Source: Camellia lanceoleosa (lineage: Eukaryota; Streptophyta; Magnoliopsida; Ericales; Theaceae). From it: 64,000 bases of DNA. This document shows, piece after piece, positions 36,745 through 48,630 of the stretch. The stretch covers positions 108,154,682-108,218,681 of the forward strand of contig CM045762.1 of assembly GCA_025200525.1 (NCBI GenBank), in the 5' to 3' direction. The translations under genes were made by a program, and so were the position numbers. The notes below the pieces were generated by a model. That model was not told the origin of the DNA and ran no database searches. It saw only the letters and a list, made by a program, of their open reading frames with translations. Within the stretch, counting starts at the first letter, position 1. Every line of letters starts with the position of its first letter.

Positions 36745-37115
36745 CCAATACATTACGGACTCTATTATCTTAACCCAAATAAATATATAAACCAACCTAA
36801 TAGTTCTATCGAACACACCTTTATCACATGGGTGGACTAATCTTAACAATCACATCCTTCATCCATGTGGGGTAAATGTTATATGCACCATTCAACCTAT
36901 ACGTCCTGGTTTGTGTGACACTCTCCACCTTTACCTAGAAGATGTTGCACGCCCTAACCTAAGTGCCCACTTTATTTGCATCTCATGCAAAAGTGCTCAA
37001 ATGTGCTCTTTGTGGCTTCCTCTGTCCTCATGCTAGAGCTCATGAGATTCGTCCCACCTCTTTGAGATGTCTCCACTACCACAAACCAAAGCCTTCATAG
37101 AACAGAGACCCCACT
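36745..37115. other. Unassigned repeat-like DNA
   Basis: No frame or boundary was recognised. It separates the giant-LTR fragment from the chromovirus. Confidence 0.4.
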
Positions 37116-37120
37116 TTCTT

Positions 37121-38640
37121 TAGTGTACACCTTTTCGTAATATTTTGTTCTAGGAGACCATTCAAGCAATCAAGTGGTTGATCGAACAGTCAAGTGGTCA
37201 CACGAGCAGATATGTGAGGCTTCTAGTAATTTCACTGTAAACCTACAAAACTTATGGAACATTGTGTTTACTGCTCAAGCGGTATATTTGAAATCTCTTC
37301 ATCGCTCAAGCGATGGAATGTTTGCTCGAGCAGTTTGTTCGGGGTAAGATATTTTAAAACTCACTTTTTGACTCATTTCTATCACTTTTTCCATCTTTTT
37401 CTTCTTTCTCACTCCTCCATTCCAAAAACCCTAGCATCAAAACCCTAGATTTCATCTACACATACCAAGAATCCATCCTAGTTCCTTCATTAAAAGTGTA
37501 AAGAAAGTTGAGAACAATACTTTGAACCGATTGGATTGTGAATTCCTTGTCGTTTCCTCGTTGGGTCTTCATCATTTCATATTCATCTTTGAGGTAGGAA
37601 TACTTTTAACCTTGTATATCTATATTTTGACTTGATTATGTGTTGATTTTCAATGTATAAGATAGACAAAGTGATTGAATGGGTATAAACTGGAGAGAAA
37701 AAAAAAAAAGAAAAAAAAAAGGAAGGGTTTTGCTTCAATAAATTGCGATGCATAAATATTTTCTAATAGAACAGCCATTTACCTTATGATTCATGGATTT
37801 ATAATGAATGTGGAGAAAAGCCCTAAACTTTTACAAGAAACCTAGCTTTTGTTTATGGTTTAGAGAAGACAATTGGAAATAATGGATGTTATGTGAATGT
37901 GTTAGAATATCTTGTGACGAAATGGATTTAGGAATTTGTTGAAATGATAAGTTGTGTGATGTATGTGGTACCTGCGTGGAAAAATTAGGTGCCCACATGC
38001 CCGATCGTGAAAGGCCGATACATATGGGAAATGTTTGAGGTGTCCACGTGCTCGATCATGTGAGAACAATAAATATGGAAAGTGTAAGGTGTCCACCGGT
38101 GCATTCGTATGAGAACCAAAAATGTGGGAGTGTTTGGAATGACTTATATGCTTCAATATATATTCATATATACATAGCCATGTGAAATTTTGAGAATAAG
38201 TGTTGTAGACTAATAAATTTTAGGTTATGTATAATTAAATCAAATGTTTATATACTTTGTTAAATGTATTTTCTATTAGGCATTTACCTCATTCTTATCT
38301 ATATTTCAGGACTTGGTGATTTTCCACCATCCCAATGAGAAAGAGGTGAAATTTTTGTGTTCATTGGACCATAAAAGCTCATGGATGTATTTTGTTGAAG
38401 CTTTGAGCATATGTGTTTTGGGATGGAAGCCAATAGAGCACTTTTAGAATCATCTCCTCTAGCTTCTTGAACTATGCTAATGTTGATGTAACTAAAAATT
38501 GAACATAAAACTTGTATTTTTGAGATTGTAGGTCAATGAGAAAGAAGGTGTTGGATTAATGTTGGTAGTTGGTGATGAATGAATTAGAGTTAATCATGTT
38601 ATGAGTAATGCTTTAATTTAAATAATTTGGGAGCATTACA
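37121..38640 (+). repeat. 5' LTR of the chromovirus
   Basis: It ends GGGAGCATTACA. It contains CGCTCAAGCG/GCTCGAGC-type words (37273-37331), the TTCCAAAAACCCTAGCATCAAAACCCTAGATTTCATC stretch shared with the 3' LTR, and three roughly 60-bp units of the type GGTGCCCACATGCCCGATCGTGAAAGG (about 37975-38125). Confidence 0.85.
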
Positions 38641-38643
38641 AAT

Positions 38644-38655
38644 TGGTATTAGAGC
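38644..38655 (+). promoter_or_regulatory. Primer-binding site of the chromovirus
   Basis: TGGTATTAGAGC, the initiator tRNA-Met type with one C-to-T change, three bases after the LTR. Confidence 0.85.
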
Positions 38656-39067
38656 AAATCAGGTTTGAATACCTTAAGCTTGTGTGACGTGGCTTTCACC
38701 ACAATGGGTTTATCATGCTAGGAAGGAACATTATTTTATTTTGTATGCTTTATGTGCTTATGTGACTATATAGGTATGGGGTTAAACTTCTAGGATACAA
38801 CTTGAGCCCGTTGCATTCATCTAGATCCTTTTGGAAAGGCACTTTATCAATGTTTTTTTCCACTTTGAGATCTTTGGACGCAATGGGACATGTTGATATC
38901 TTAGGAGGGTGATCCGTATATGCTCTACGGGATTATGTGCTTATTTGGTTTGTTTTTATGTGACTTAAATTCATGTATAGTCTTCTGTTGGTGCGTAGGT
39001 GATGGGTGAGGCCAGGTGTGGTTATGTGAACCGTGAATTTAATCTTATCTCTATTTCATATAGGATA

Positions 39068-40360
39068 TCATTAGGTGGCAGAGGCCGAGGTAGACCTCGC
39101 TGAGGTGGTCGGGATATTCTTGCCCAACAGGAGATCCCTCTTCAAGAAGAGGGAGTGGGTCAAAACAATGTGGCCGCTCCACCGGTTAAAGATGCAATGG
39201 GGGCATTGGCCCGAGAGACGGCCGGGGCTCTTAGAGAGTCCATGGACGTCTGTAGAGCCGAGCAAGTAGCTCAAACCATTAAGGGAGAGTCTAGGACTTC
39301 TTTTCTGAAGAAGGAGTTCTTTCGTTCAAATCCCGTTGATTTCCACGGTAGCGTTAAACCATTGAAGGCCGATGAATGGTTAAATCAAATCTCTAAGTCT
39401 TTTGAGATTCTAGACATCCATGAAGGTGAAGTCCGAGTAGCACTTGCCACCTATCAGTTAAAGGGTGATGTTGGCCAATGCTGGAAGTATGCTAAAAGCC
39501 ATATCGAGCATACTTGGGAAGCCTTCTCCCATGCATTTTAGGAGAAGTACCTTTTTTCCACCGCAAGAGAGCGCCTGAGGAAAGAATTTGAAGAACTTGG
39601 GTAGTTTGACTCCACAGGTGGTCGAGTTTGACGTCGCTTTTACTAGTTTGTCTCGATTTGCACCTAATCTTGTAGCAACTGAGGAGCAAGCTGTCTGGAG
39701 TTTGAAAAGAGATTGAGGCTTGGGATTTTAATAAAGGTGATGGGGAATATGATTCATGATTATTATAGACTAGTGGAGTTCGTCGCGTATGTTGAAGTGA
39801 TATTGGAGGTAGAAGAAAAGAAACGAAGGCTTAGGAGACAAGGATTTTCAGAGCCTCAAGGAGATACAAGGTCATCCAAGAAGTTGAGAGGTTCGCCATC
39901 CTTTCAATCACCACCCCAACAAGCTAAGGCACCAGTTCCTACGTCAAGAAAGAGCATAGAGAGTGAAGGGCAATATGGGGTTACTTGTTACCGGTGTGGC
40001 CAGCAAGGCTACAAGTCAATTGTATGTCCATGAAGAGGCAATCAAAAACAACAATCTTCGGCTCGTTCTCAGAGCCAGACACAGGGTGGGGGTCAACCAC
40101 CCATCTATTTTCAGTATGACCAAACAGGGCATATGAGGAGGTCTTGCCCACAGTTGGTCGGGACAGCTAGTGCTTCAAGGTTCCAACAAACAGGAGGATT
40201 TCAGGTGGGTTAGGGTCAAAGGTAGACCCATCATTCAGTTCAATTTGGACAATCATCCAAGGCAGTACACGGGGCTACTTTTGCACAGTTGGTGCAACAT
40301 GCCTATGTTCCAAGGATGATCAAGGTGAGCAGAGACCACAAGGCAAGTATATGCGGTCAC
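39068..40360 (+). pseudogene. Chromovirus gag remnant with zinc-knuckle traces
   Basis: It starts in a Gly/Arg-rich stretch (GGRGRGRPR, then TGA) and runs through the capsid-type region: FRSNPVDFHGSVKPLKADEW, QISKSFEILDIHEGEVRVAL and YQLKGDVGQCWKYAKSHIE (39317-39510). A TAG at 39540 and frame changes follow. The first zinc knuckle reads CYRCGQQGYKSIVC near 39988, with the usual His replaced. A second, YFQYDQTGHMRRSC near 40110, has lost its Cys residues. Gag would package the element RNA; this copy cannot. Confidence 0.8.
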
Positions 40361-40409
40361 CATAGTTGAGTAGTCATCAGGACCATCTATAGTGAGAGGT
40401 AGATATCTT

Positions 40410-40737
40410 GTTTTCAATAGTTAGGCCAATGTATTGATAGATACCGGTGCATCTCATTCATTTATAACATCTACATATGCATCTATTTTGGGGTTAGAGA
40501 TTGACCAATTAGAGTCTCCGTTCATGATAGAGTCATCGGCTGGGGGTAAGGTTGTCCTGAATCAGGGATGTCGCGGTTGTGAGATTGAAGTTGTCGATCG
40601 CCTACTTCCTTTCGATTTTGTTGTATTAGATATATCGCGTTTTGATCACATCCTAGGCATGGATTGGTTATCTTCCTACCGTGCCATCATAGATTGCCAC
40701 CATAAGAGAGTTACCATATGCACATCGACCCGATAGA
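40410..40737 (+). pseudogene. Chromovirus aspartic protease domain
   Basis: MIDTGASHSFITSTYASILG at 40434 carries the D-T-G catalytic triad of retropepsins. HILGMDWLSSYRAIIDCHHK near 40648 is the C-terminal Ile-Leu-Gly-Met-Asp-Trp hallmark of Ty3/gypsy proteases. The frame ends at a TAG at 40735. The protease would mature the Gag-Pol polyprotein. Confidence 0.88.
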
Positions 40738-40817
40738 TTGTTGCCACCATTGCATGACTTACATGGTGAGGTGAACTGAGTTTCCTCTTTGCAACCTTTA
40801 TAGCTGATAAAAGTAGT

Positions 40818-41650
40818 ATGGTTTGGGGTGTGTTTCCTAGAGTAGTTTGCGAGTATCCAAAGGTCTTCCTAGAGGACCTTATCTCATTACCACCTCACCG
40901 TGAGGTCGAGTTTTCTATAGACTTGGTGTCTGGCACGACACCCATTTCCATGTCACCTTATAGATTCACACCAGTCGAGCTACTGATTTTAAAGGAGCAG
41001 TTATAAGAGTTGTTATACAAGGGCTTTATACACCCTAGCACTTCGCCATGGAGAGCACTGGTTGTCTTTACCACAAAGAAGGATGGTTCATTGTGGCTAT
41101 GTATAGACTATCGCAAGTTGAATAGGGTCGCAATTAAGAACAAGTATATGTTACCTAGAATAGATGACCTTTTTGACAAACTTAAGGGTTCTCGATGTTT
41201 CTCAAAGATTGATTTAAGATCAGGTTATCATCGGCCAGTGAAGGGGGAGGATATTCCTAAAACGGCCTTTCGTACTCGTTATGGCCACTATGAGTTCCTT
41301 GTCATGTCATTTGGCTTTACTAATGCCCTTGCCATTTTTATAGATTTGATTAATCGAGTCTTTCGAAAGTATCTTCATAAATTTGTAGTTATATTTGTGG
41401 ATGACATATTGACATACTCATCCTTTGAAGGGAAGCATGAAGAGTACCTCTTTATTGTCCTAAAGTTTCTTAGGGAGCACTGATTGTATGCTAAGTACAA
41501 GAAGCGTGAATTTTGGCTTCCCAAAGTGAAGTTTCTAGGTCACATCATTTCTGGGGAGGGGGTTATTGTAGACTCTTCTAAGGTTGAGATAGTACAAAAT
41601 TGGAAGAGACTTGAGAATGCCTTTGAGATCTAAAGTTTCTTCGGACTTGC
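40818..41650 (+). pseudogene. Chromovirus reverse transcriptase
   Basis: It contains [20 protein letters not shown] and then RT motifs in order: [20 protein letters not shown] followed by [29 protein letters not shown] (first Asp); [24 protein letters not shown] with the Asp pair; KVKFLGHIISGEGV. TAA and TGA codons at about 41004 and 41481, and another at 41632, split it. Phe-Gly-Leu-Thr-Asn-Ala is conserved as FGFTNA. Confidence 0.88.
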
Positions 41651-42305
41651 AGGTTATTATATACGTTATGTGAGGGATTTCTTTACCCTAGAATCACCGT
41701 TGACTAGATTTACTAGGAAAAGGTTGAAGTTTGTTTAGAGTAAGGCATGTGAGAGACCTTTTCAGGAGTTGAAGCCTAGGTTGACTACCGTACCAATCCT
41801 AATCATTCCAGAGCAAGATTTGGGTTACACAGTGTATTGTGATGCTTCTAAGGAGGATCTAAGATATGTTTTACTGCAAGAGGGTAAGGTGGTAGCATAT
41901 GGCTCCCGCCAATTAAAGAATCACGAGAGAAATTACCCAACACATGATCTAGAGCTTGCCGCGGTCATCTTTGCTTTGGAGACACTACCTGTATGGTAAG
42001 AGGTTTGATGTGTTTTCGAACCATAAGAGCCTCAAGTATTTGTTTCCCAAAAAGATTTGAAGTTACATCAAAAGAGATAGATGGAATTCATGGAAGATTA
42101 CGATTTTGAGTTGCACTATCACCTAAGAAAGGCCAACGTGGTGGCCGATGCTTTAAGGAGGAAGTTTGTGAGTGCCATAACAAATCATGCCATTAGGAAG
42201 AGAGACATGTTGGGTGACATTGGTGAATTTGACTTGTATCTTGGTGAGTCTACAGAGCATGCCACATTATTTACGGTCCTTACACGGCCTACACCAGTCA
42301 CATGA
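41651..42305 (+). pseudogene. Chromovirus RNase H
   Basis: It contains FGLAGYYIRYVRDFFTL (RT connection), then [20 protein letters not shown] and [17 protein letters not shown], the conserved RNase H stretch with DLELAAV. EFMEDYDFELHYHLRKANVV and ADALRRK follow, the terminal NVVADALSR-type motif with its Asp. A TAG replaces the Trp near 41740. There are further stops at 41999 and at about 42058. Confidence 0.85.
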
Positions 42306-42329
42306 GTTGTAGAGGCACAACGACATGAT

Positions 42330-43520
42330 CTGGAAGTGGAAGCAATCAGAGAGAAAATCTCCAAATGGAAGGAGGAAAAGGGTTTGGAAGTGCATTCTGA
42401 TCTAAGTGTTTGGTACGTAGACTGCCTTTCTGTGGTAGAATCTTGTAGAGATGATGTGCTTCAAGAATACCACCATTATCGCCTTGTGGTGCATCCAAGA
42501 GGCACAAAAATGTACCACGACCTCAGTCAATTTCGGTTGAGCGGTATAAAATGAGATGTAGCCTTATTTGTATCTAAACATCTAACCTGTCAACAAGTAA
42601 AAGTAGAACACAACCCAGCTGGGTTGTTGCAACCCTTACCGATAGCTGAGTAGAAGTGGGAGCACATCACTATGGACTTTGTATCAGGTCTTCCTAGAAC
42701 ATAGAAAAGAAATGACGCGGTTTGGGTCGTTGTGGATCGACTAACTAAGTCGGGTCATTTTCTTGCTATGTGTATGAGGGATTCGATTGATTACTTAGTA
42801 GAGCTTTATGTTAAAGAGATTGTCTGGCTTCACCAGGTTCTAGTGAGTATTGTCTTATATAGAGATCCTTGTTTTACCGCTTAGCTACGGTAGAGCTTAC
42901 AGAGTGTTATGGATACTTAATTAAATTTTAGCACCGCTTATCACCCTCAAACTGATAGGTAGTCGAAGTGCACTATCCAAATTCTAGAAGACCTGTTAAA
43001 AGCTTGTGTATTAGACTTCAAGGGTTCTTGGGAGAAGCATTTGCCTCTAGCAGAGTTTGCCTACAATAATAGTTATTAAGCTAGTGTCGGGATGGTGGCT
43101 TTTGAAGCCCTGCATAGGCGTCCGTGAGATCACTAGTGTGTTGGACTGAGGTGGGTAACTCACCTATGCTTGGACTCAAGTTAGTTCGTGAGACCACAGA
43201 GAATGTGGTTCTCATACGAAAAAGGTTGATTACGACTCAAAGCCAACAGAAGAGTTATGCAGATCGGAGAAGAAGACCTATATCTTTCGAAATTGGTGAC
43301 CATCTGTTTTTGAAAATATCACCAAGGGTTGATGAGATTTGGTAGAAATAGGAAATTGTCACCTAGATTCATTGGTTTTTTTTGATATTCTAGAATATGT
43401 GGAAGAAGTGGGCTATCACCTTGTATTACCACCATAACTTTCGGCAGTACATGATGTATTCCATCTTTCTATACTCCGTAAGTATGAACCCGATCCTTAT
43501 CATGTGTTAGATTGGAGGTG
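42330..43520 (+). pseudogene. Chromovirus integrase
   Basis: Landmarks: the zinc-binding part (HHYRLVVHPRGTKMYHDL, CQQVKVEHNPAGLL), WEHITMDFVSGLPRT with the first catalytic Asp, VWVVVDRLTKSGHFLAM, TAYHPQTDR near 42940, and [16 protein letters not shown] near 43035. The second catalytic Asp, normally in a SDRDPRF motif, is Tyr here (LYRDPCF near 42855). At least ten stops lie in the domain. The GPY-type and chromodomain-proximal part includes LSPRFIGFF and VHDVFHLSILRKYEPDPYHV. Confidence 0.85.
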
Positions 43521-43559
43521 GACAAGAATGCCTCATATGAGGAAAGACCTGTGAAAATC

Positions 43560-43705
43560 TTAGACTCCCAAGAGCAAGTTTTGAGGGACAAAACCATTCC
43601 TTTAGTTAAAGTGTTGTGGCATCATTATTGAGTAGAAGAGGCTACTTGGGAACGAGAAGCCAACGTCCTTGAGAAGTAACCAGATTGGTTTAATGATGTG
43701 TAATT
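43560..43705 (+). pseudogene. Chromodomain-like C-terminus of the integrase
   Basis: The frame VKVLWHHY, TGA, VEEATWEREANVLEK, TAA, PDWFND is the C-terminal half of the chromodomain fused to integrase in chromoviruses, which in the family guides integration to histone-marked chromatin. Two stops inactivate it. Confidence 0.8.
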
Positions 43706-43941
43706 TATTAATTTGTTATTCTCTTTAAGACTATGAATTTTGACATATGGAAAGAAGTAATTAGAAAATAATATATTCTTCATCTTTTAGACTTTTATGT
43801 CTTCATTCAAATTGTGGGTTGATTTTGTTCCTAATTGATGAGGTCTTGATTGTTATGGTTATTGTTAGTATGGTGTTTGGCTTATTTGGGTTGTCAGGAT
43901 TTGTTGTTGGTAAGAATCACGAAATTTTGGGACGAAATTCC

Positions 43942-43973
43942 TTAAGGGAGCGGAGGGAGGGGGAGGGGGGGGG
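43942..43973 (+). promoter_or_regulatory. Polypurine tract of the chromovirus
   Basis: A purine-only tract, AAGGGAGCGGAGGGAGGGGG with one C, then GGGGGGGG, directly upstream of the 3' LTR. GGGACGAAATTCCTTAAG precedes it, as in many chromoviruses. Confidence 0.85.
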
Positions 43974-43975
43974 AA

Positions 43976-45550
43976 TATTACAATATTATATTCTGGGAGA
44001 CTGCTCGAGTAGTCAAGTGGTCTCGCAAGCAGTTATTCGAAGCTCTTAATATCTTGCCTGTTTGCTGGCGAGATCGCTCGAGTGAAGATGTGAGGATTCT
44101 AGTAATTTCACTATAGACCTGCAAAACTTCTGGGATATTCTATTTACCACTCAAGCGGTATGTTCGAAATCTCTTCATCGCTCAAGCGATGCAATGTTTG
44201 CTTGAATAGTCTGTTTGGGGTCAGATAGTTTAAAACACACTTTTTGACTGAGTTGTTCCACTTTTCCCTTCTGTTTTCCTTCTCACTCCTCCATTCTAAA
44301 AACCCTAGCATCAAAACCCTAGATTTCATCTACACATCAAGAATCCATCCTAGTTTCTTTATTAAAAGTGTAAAGCAAGTTGAGAGCAATACTTTGAACC
44401 GATTGGATCGCGAATTCTTCGTGGTTTCCTCGTTGGGTCTTCATCATTTCACATTCATCTTTGAGGTAGGAATACTTTTAACCTTGTATATCTATATTTT
44501 GACTTGATTATGTGTTGATTTTCAACGTATGAGATAGATGAAGTGATTGAATGGGTATAAACTGGACCAAAAAACAAGAAAAAAAGAAAAAGGGGGTTTT
44601 GCTTCAATAAATTGTGATGCATAAATATTTTCTTAATAGAACAAGCATTTACCTTATGATTCATGGATTTATAATGAACGTGGAGAAAAGCCCTAAACTT
44701 TTACAAGAAACCAACTTTTGTTTGTGGTTTAGGGAAGACAATTGGAAATAATGGATGTTATGTGAATGTAATGGAATATCTTGTGATGAAATGGATTTAG
44801 GAATTTGTTGAAATGATAAGTTGTGTGATGTATGTGGTACCTGCATGGAAAAAATAGGTGCCCACATGCCCGATCGTGAAAGGCCAATAAAAATGGGAAA
44901 TGTTTAAGGTGTCCACATCTCCGATCGTGTGAGAACGATAAATGTGGAAAGTGTAAGGTGCCCACCGGTCCATTCGTATGAGAATCGAAAATGCGTTTGC
45001 TTGAATGAATTATATACTTATATATATTTATTAATATATACATAGCCATGTGAAATTTTGAGAATAAGAGTTGTGGACTAATAAATTTGGGTTATGCATA
45101 ATTAAATCAAATGTTTATATGCTTTGTAAAATGTATTTTCTACTAGGCATATAACTCATTCCTATCTAACATTTTAGGACTTGGTGATGTGCCACTACCC
45201 TAGTGAAAAAGAGGTGAAATTTTTGTGTTTATTGAAGCACGAAAGCTCATGGATGTATTTTGTGGAAGCTCCGAGCATATGTGCTTTCGGACCACGAGTC
45301 CATTTTGTTGTAACAAGGCGTGGCCTTGATATTTGTGAGCCAATAGGGCATTTTTGGAATCATCTCTTCTAACTTCTTGAATTATGCTAATGTTGATGTA
45401 ACTAAAAGCTTAACATGAAACTTGTATTTTTGAGATTGTAGTTCAATGAGAAAGGGGGTGTTGGATTAATGGTGTTAATTGATGATGAATGAAATAGAGT
45501 TAATCATGTTATGAGTAATGTTTTAATTTAAATAATTTGGGGGCATTACA
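43976..45550 (+). repeat. 3' LTR of the chromovirus
   Basis: It matches 37121-38640 and ends GGGGGCATTACA. It carries the same 60-bp repeat region (about 44850-44995). A minus-strand frame present in both LTRs (37902-38156 and 44729-45049) arises from that repeat and is not considered a gene. Confidence 0.88.
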
Positions 45551-46534
45551 TTCTTGTCATTAAACTATCTCAATTTTTATATTCGAAGCTTTCTTCTATA
45601 AACATCCAACAATTTGTTGTCTTTCTCTTAGTGGCCACCAAATAACGTTACAACTGTGACTCACCACTTTTCACCCATAACTAGTACTACTCATCTAATT
45701 CTTGACAGTAACTTCCCTCTTGTCATAACATACTCTACGAGCCTGGACAAGTTGCCACATGATGTCCAATCAAAGAAAAAAAAAAACACCATCTGATTGA
45801 CCTTACAATGACTGAACTTCCTTGTTGATTAAATCATATTACTCCTAGATCACCCTTGATTACCTATGATCAAGCTCGATTACTACTGAATCTATCCAAT
45901 CTCTTTAAACTGCTAAGAATATGAAATTTTAGATCGTATCGATGAAACCACAACACTTGAAAACCTTAGAGACCACCTTTGCCTTCAATTTTTCCATTAC
46001 ACATACACCGATGTAACAGGAAAATATGAACCGTTGATTTCACATTTGTGCTATACTAGATTGCACCTCAAATCCTTTGCTAGCCACATGAACACAAATT
46101 GAAAAAGAATTCCCAATGGACCTTGAAGACAAAGAAACAGAACCAACAACTTTCTATTGCAACAGATCAAGATTAACATCCATCAAAACACATGAAAATA
46201 AATAAATAAATAAATAATTTTTAGTCTGCTCCGTCTTCAATCGAACCTTTTTTTAAATTTTTCTCCATACTGTAAACTCCAATGCTCTGGTCATGCCTTT
46301 GTCAACCACACCATAGATTAACAACCTTTGTTTTGATATCACTTGTTGGGATTTATTTTATATCCTACCAATGCGAACAGAACCACACTCATGCATACAC
46401 CAAAGAAAAAAATAATCACATACAGATTTACATCATTCAGCCCAAATTGCTTACATTCACAAGAGAGAAAATTTCACTTTATGAATAAAATAGAGAGAGG
46501 ACGAATTGGTAAAGTGTAAGGGATTGGTTGAAAA
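45551..46534. other. Intergenic DNA, nothing recognised
   Basis: No protein family, RNA gene or repeat boundary could be supported. An (ATAA)n stretch lies at 46198-46216. Confidence 0.45.
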
Positions 46535-47091
46535 TAGGGGTGTTCGGGTTGGGCCGACACTACATAATAAGGGACTTTGTGTCCGTCCAAACTTGGCTTG
46601 GCCTTAACATCGAGCCTCTATATTTGCCCAAGCTCAGTCCAAAAAATAATTATAAATCACAAACTCACCCATCGGGCTATATGTTTTAAAAAAAATTAAA
46701 ACATTTCATAATTAAATTTAATTACACATTATATTTCCTAAATAAATATATCATTATAAATTGAATAAATGGAAAGATTTCTTAAATAAAGTCAATCACA
46801 CATCACTACAAATGTGAGTTTCAATAAAATCAACAAAAATAAAGTTTAAATCCCAACAAATATATATATATATATATTTTAATGTATTATAAATAAATTA
46901 TTAATTAATTAATTTAATAGAGGGCCAGACTAGACTGGGTTGAAAGTATAAATCACAAACCCATCCCGTTAATATTTCGGGCTAAAAATATTGAAACCCA
47001 ACCTTATGATCTAAAATAACCTTTTCAAGCCTTAAAAAAATAGGGTTGGGCCAAGCGGGCTGTGCGGCCTAACGGTCGATGTCTACCCCTA
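46535..47091. mobile_element. hAT-like MITE with 8-bp target duplication
   Basis: The ends are TAGGGGTGTTCGGGTTGGGC and GTTGGGCCAAGCGG...GTCTACCCCTA, inverse of each other. Flanks are GTTGAAAA (46527-46534) and TTTGAAAA (47092-47099), an 8-bp duplication with one mismatch, as expected of hAT transposition. The 557-bp interior is AT-rich and non-coding, with an (AT)n run near 46861-46878. Confidence 0.78.
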
Positions 47092-47750
47092 TTTGAAAAG
47101 GCTTAAGTGGAATGGGGTGAGGGAGATGGGGAGGGCAGGGGCTAAAAGAGGAGGAACTAGCTAGGGCTAAGGGACTGATTGAAAATGCTCAAGTGAAATA
47201 GGGAGGGTTGTGTAAGGCAGGGAAAGGGTGAGGTAGTTACGGAGAAGTAGGGTGGTAGCGGCTGGACTTAGCAACGGGGAGGGAAAGGCAGCTAGTGTTG
47301 CTGCTAGTGGTTGGAGTTTGTAGTAGAAAAGGTTAAGGTTAAGGTTAGGTGTGCAATTGAGAGGTTAGGAATGGATGTAAAAATGGAATTCTGCTATTGG
47401 ATAAATTATAACTAAAAAAAACAGTGAGAGTCTAAAGTAATTGTGTGGGGCATGTAGTAGCTCCCTTTCAATTATTGAAGCTCAATTTTTTTATTTCTAA
47501 TTATGCCCTCAAGCTCGACTACATATTCGGCCAGCATCACTTTTCAGTTGGATCCTGTTGTCATTTTACATGCAATTACATAAATGGGTTTCTAGATGTA
47601 GGTGCCTATAATAGTTATGCATCGCACTAAATTGGGCTTTTTTTTTTCCTTTAATTTTATTAGTAAAATTTTATTTTATTGACAAAAATATACTAAATTG
47701 TTGTTTATTTTTATGTGTTATTAAATATTAGTCTTATGAGTTTCATCATT
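47092..47750. other. Intergenic DNA, G-rich then AT-rich
   Basis: About 47105-47340 is purine- and G-rich (GGGGAGGG-type words, and GGTTAAGGTTAAGGTTAG near 47330). The rest is AT-rich. No gene was recognised. Confidence 0.45.
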
Positions 47751-48528
47751 TGTGACATGGGTAGGCCCATAAAGGCTACAGCTCACCATGAACAACTCAA
47801 GCCCACCACTTAGGGCCCAATATATAACCCAACTGATAAGGCCCAGCACCATCTGGAAGTCAACATGGCATGAAGGACCAATGATATTCAAACACACGGC
47901 AGGTAAAGGGCAAGCCACATCGCAGACAAAGATCTCGCAGTTATTGCCATCAAGACATCGCCATTAATGTAGCCCTCATTTGCATTTATTATGACTCTCT
48001 CCGCTGACAAGACCCTCACCTTGAACAAGGTAAGCTACAGCATAGACTTTTGGCCATGGTGACAGATCGGAAGGGACAACGAAATAATTACCAAAGGATA
48101 TAAGCAAATGTTGAAGACAAGAAGAAGGTTAAGCTTTTCTATCTCTAATCTATCTACATACTCCATTTTCTTTCGCTAACTTGCTCGTCGAAGGGTTCAT
48201 TTGGGGACTTCTGCTTCCGTTGAACTCTTGTGCAGTTCACCGTGGGCTAAATCAGATAGATACCGTTGGAGAAACGTGACCATCGACCCATTCCATCTGG
48301 AACCCGTTATATCATAATCAGATTATTGCTCCGCCTCGAGAGCCCGATCGATGTAGTAGACCGGCCGTTGGACAAAGCCGTCTTCCTCGATAAGAGCTGG
48401 GGACTCTGCCTCGTTGAACTCTTGTGCAGGTTCACTGGTGGGCTAAACTGTATAGATACCGGTTGAAGAAGCGTGGACCAATCCGACCCATTCCATCTGG
48501 AACCCGTTATATCATAACTATATCATCA
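47751..48528 (+). repeat. 5' LTR of the Tat element (start approximate)
   Basis: It ends ATATCATCA directly before the primer site. A TATA box (TATATAA) lies at 47821-47827. Its last 330 bp are abnormal: a segment of about 125 bp is duplicated (48203-48327 and 48399-48526) around an inverted 70-bp piece of the element's own RNase H sequence (48328-48397). Confidence 0.6.
48328..48397 (-). repeat. Inverted RNase H fragment inside the LTR
   Basis: It reads as the reverse complement of 56091-56163 (GCTCTTATCAGGGAAGACGG... through ...GAGAGCGGAGC), with a few differences. No LTR should contain pol sequence, so this is a rearrangement or an assembly chimera. Confidence 0.85.
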
Positions 48529-48529
48529 G

Positions 48530-48546
48530 TTAGCGCCGTCTGTGGG
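48530..48546 (+). promoter_or_regulatory. Primer-binding site of the Tat element
   Basis: TAGCGCCGTCTGTGGG, a variant of the TGGCGCCGTCTGTGGG motif that follows the 5' LTR of many plant gypsy elements and whose first bases match the tRNA-Asp 3' end. Confidence 0.7.
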
Positions 48547-48630
48547 AAAGCTTTGCTCCTCATGCCAGTTGTGTTCACTGTCGCCGGAGACCCCGTTCCA
48601 ATAACCCTTTTTTGCTACCCATCAAAGTGT

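Larger units (their letters stand above)
37121..45550 (+). mobile_element. Chromovirus-type Ty3/gypsy retrotransposon, decayed
   Basis: A full-length element of 8.4 kb with target duplication TTCTT at 37116-37120 and 45551-45555. Order: 5' LTR, PBS (TGGTATTAGAGC), gag, PR, RT, RNase H, INT, chromodomain-like tail, polypurine tract, 3' LTR. Integrase after RNase H places it in Ty3/gypsy; the C-terminal VKVLWHHY.VEEATWERE motif places it among chromoviruses. Every domain is interrupted, mostly by TAG, TGA and TAA at positions explicable by C-to-T or G-to-A change. The exact 5' LTR start (37121 to about 37136) is uncertain. Confidence 0.88.

Noticed and set aside
37902..38156. His-rich minus-strand frame present in both chromovirus LTRs.
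   Set aside because: It arises from the 60-bp LTR repeat and has no match to a known protein.
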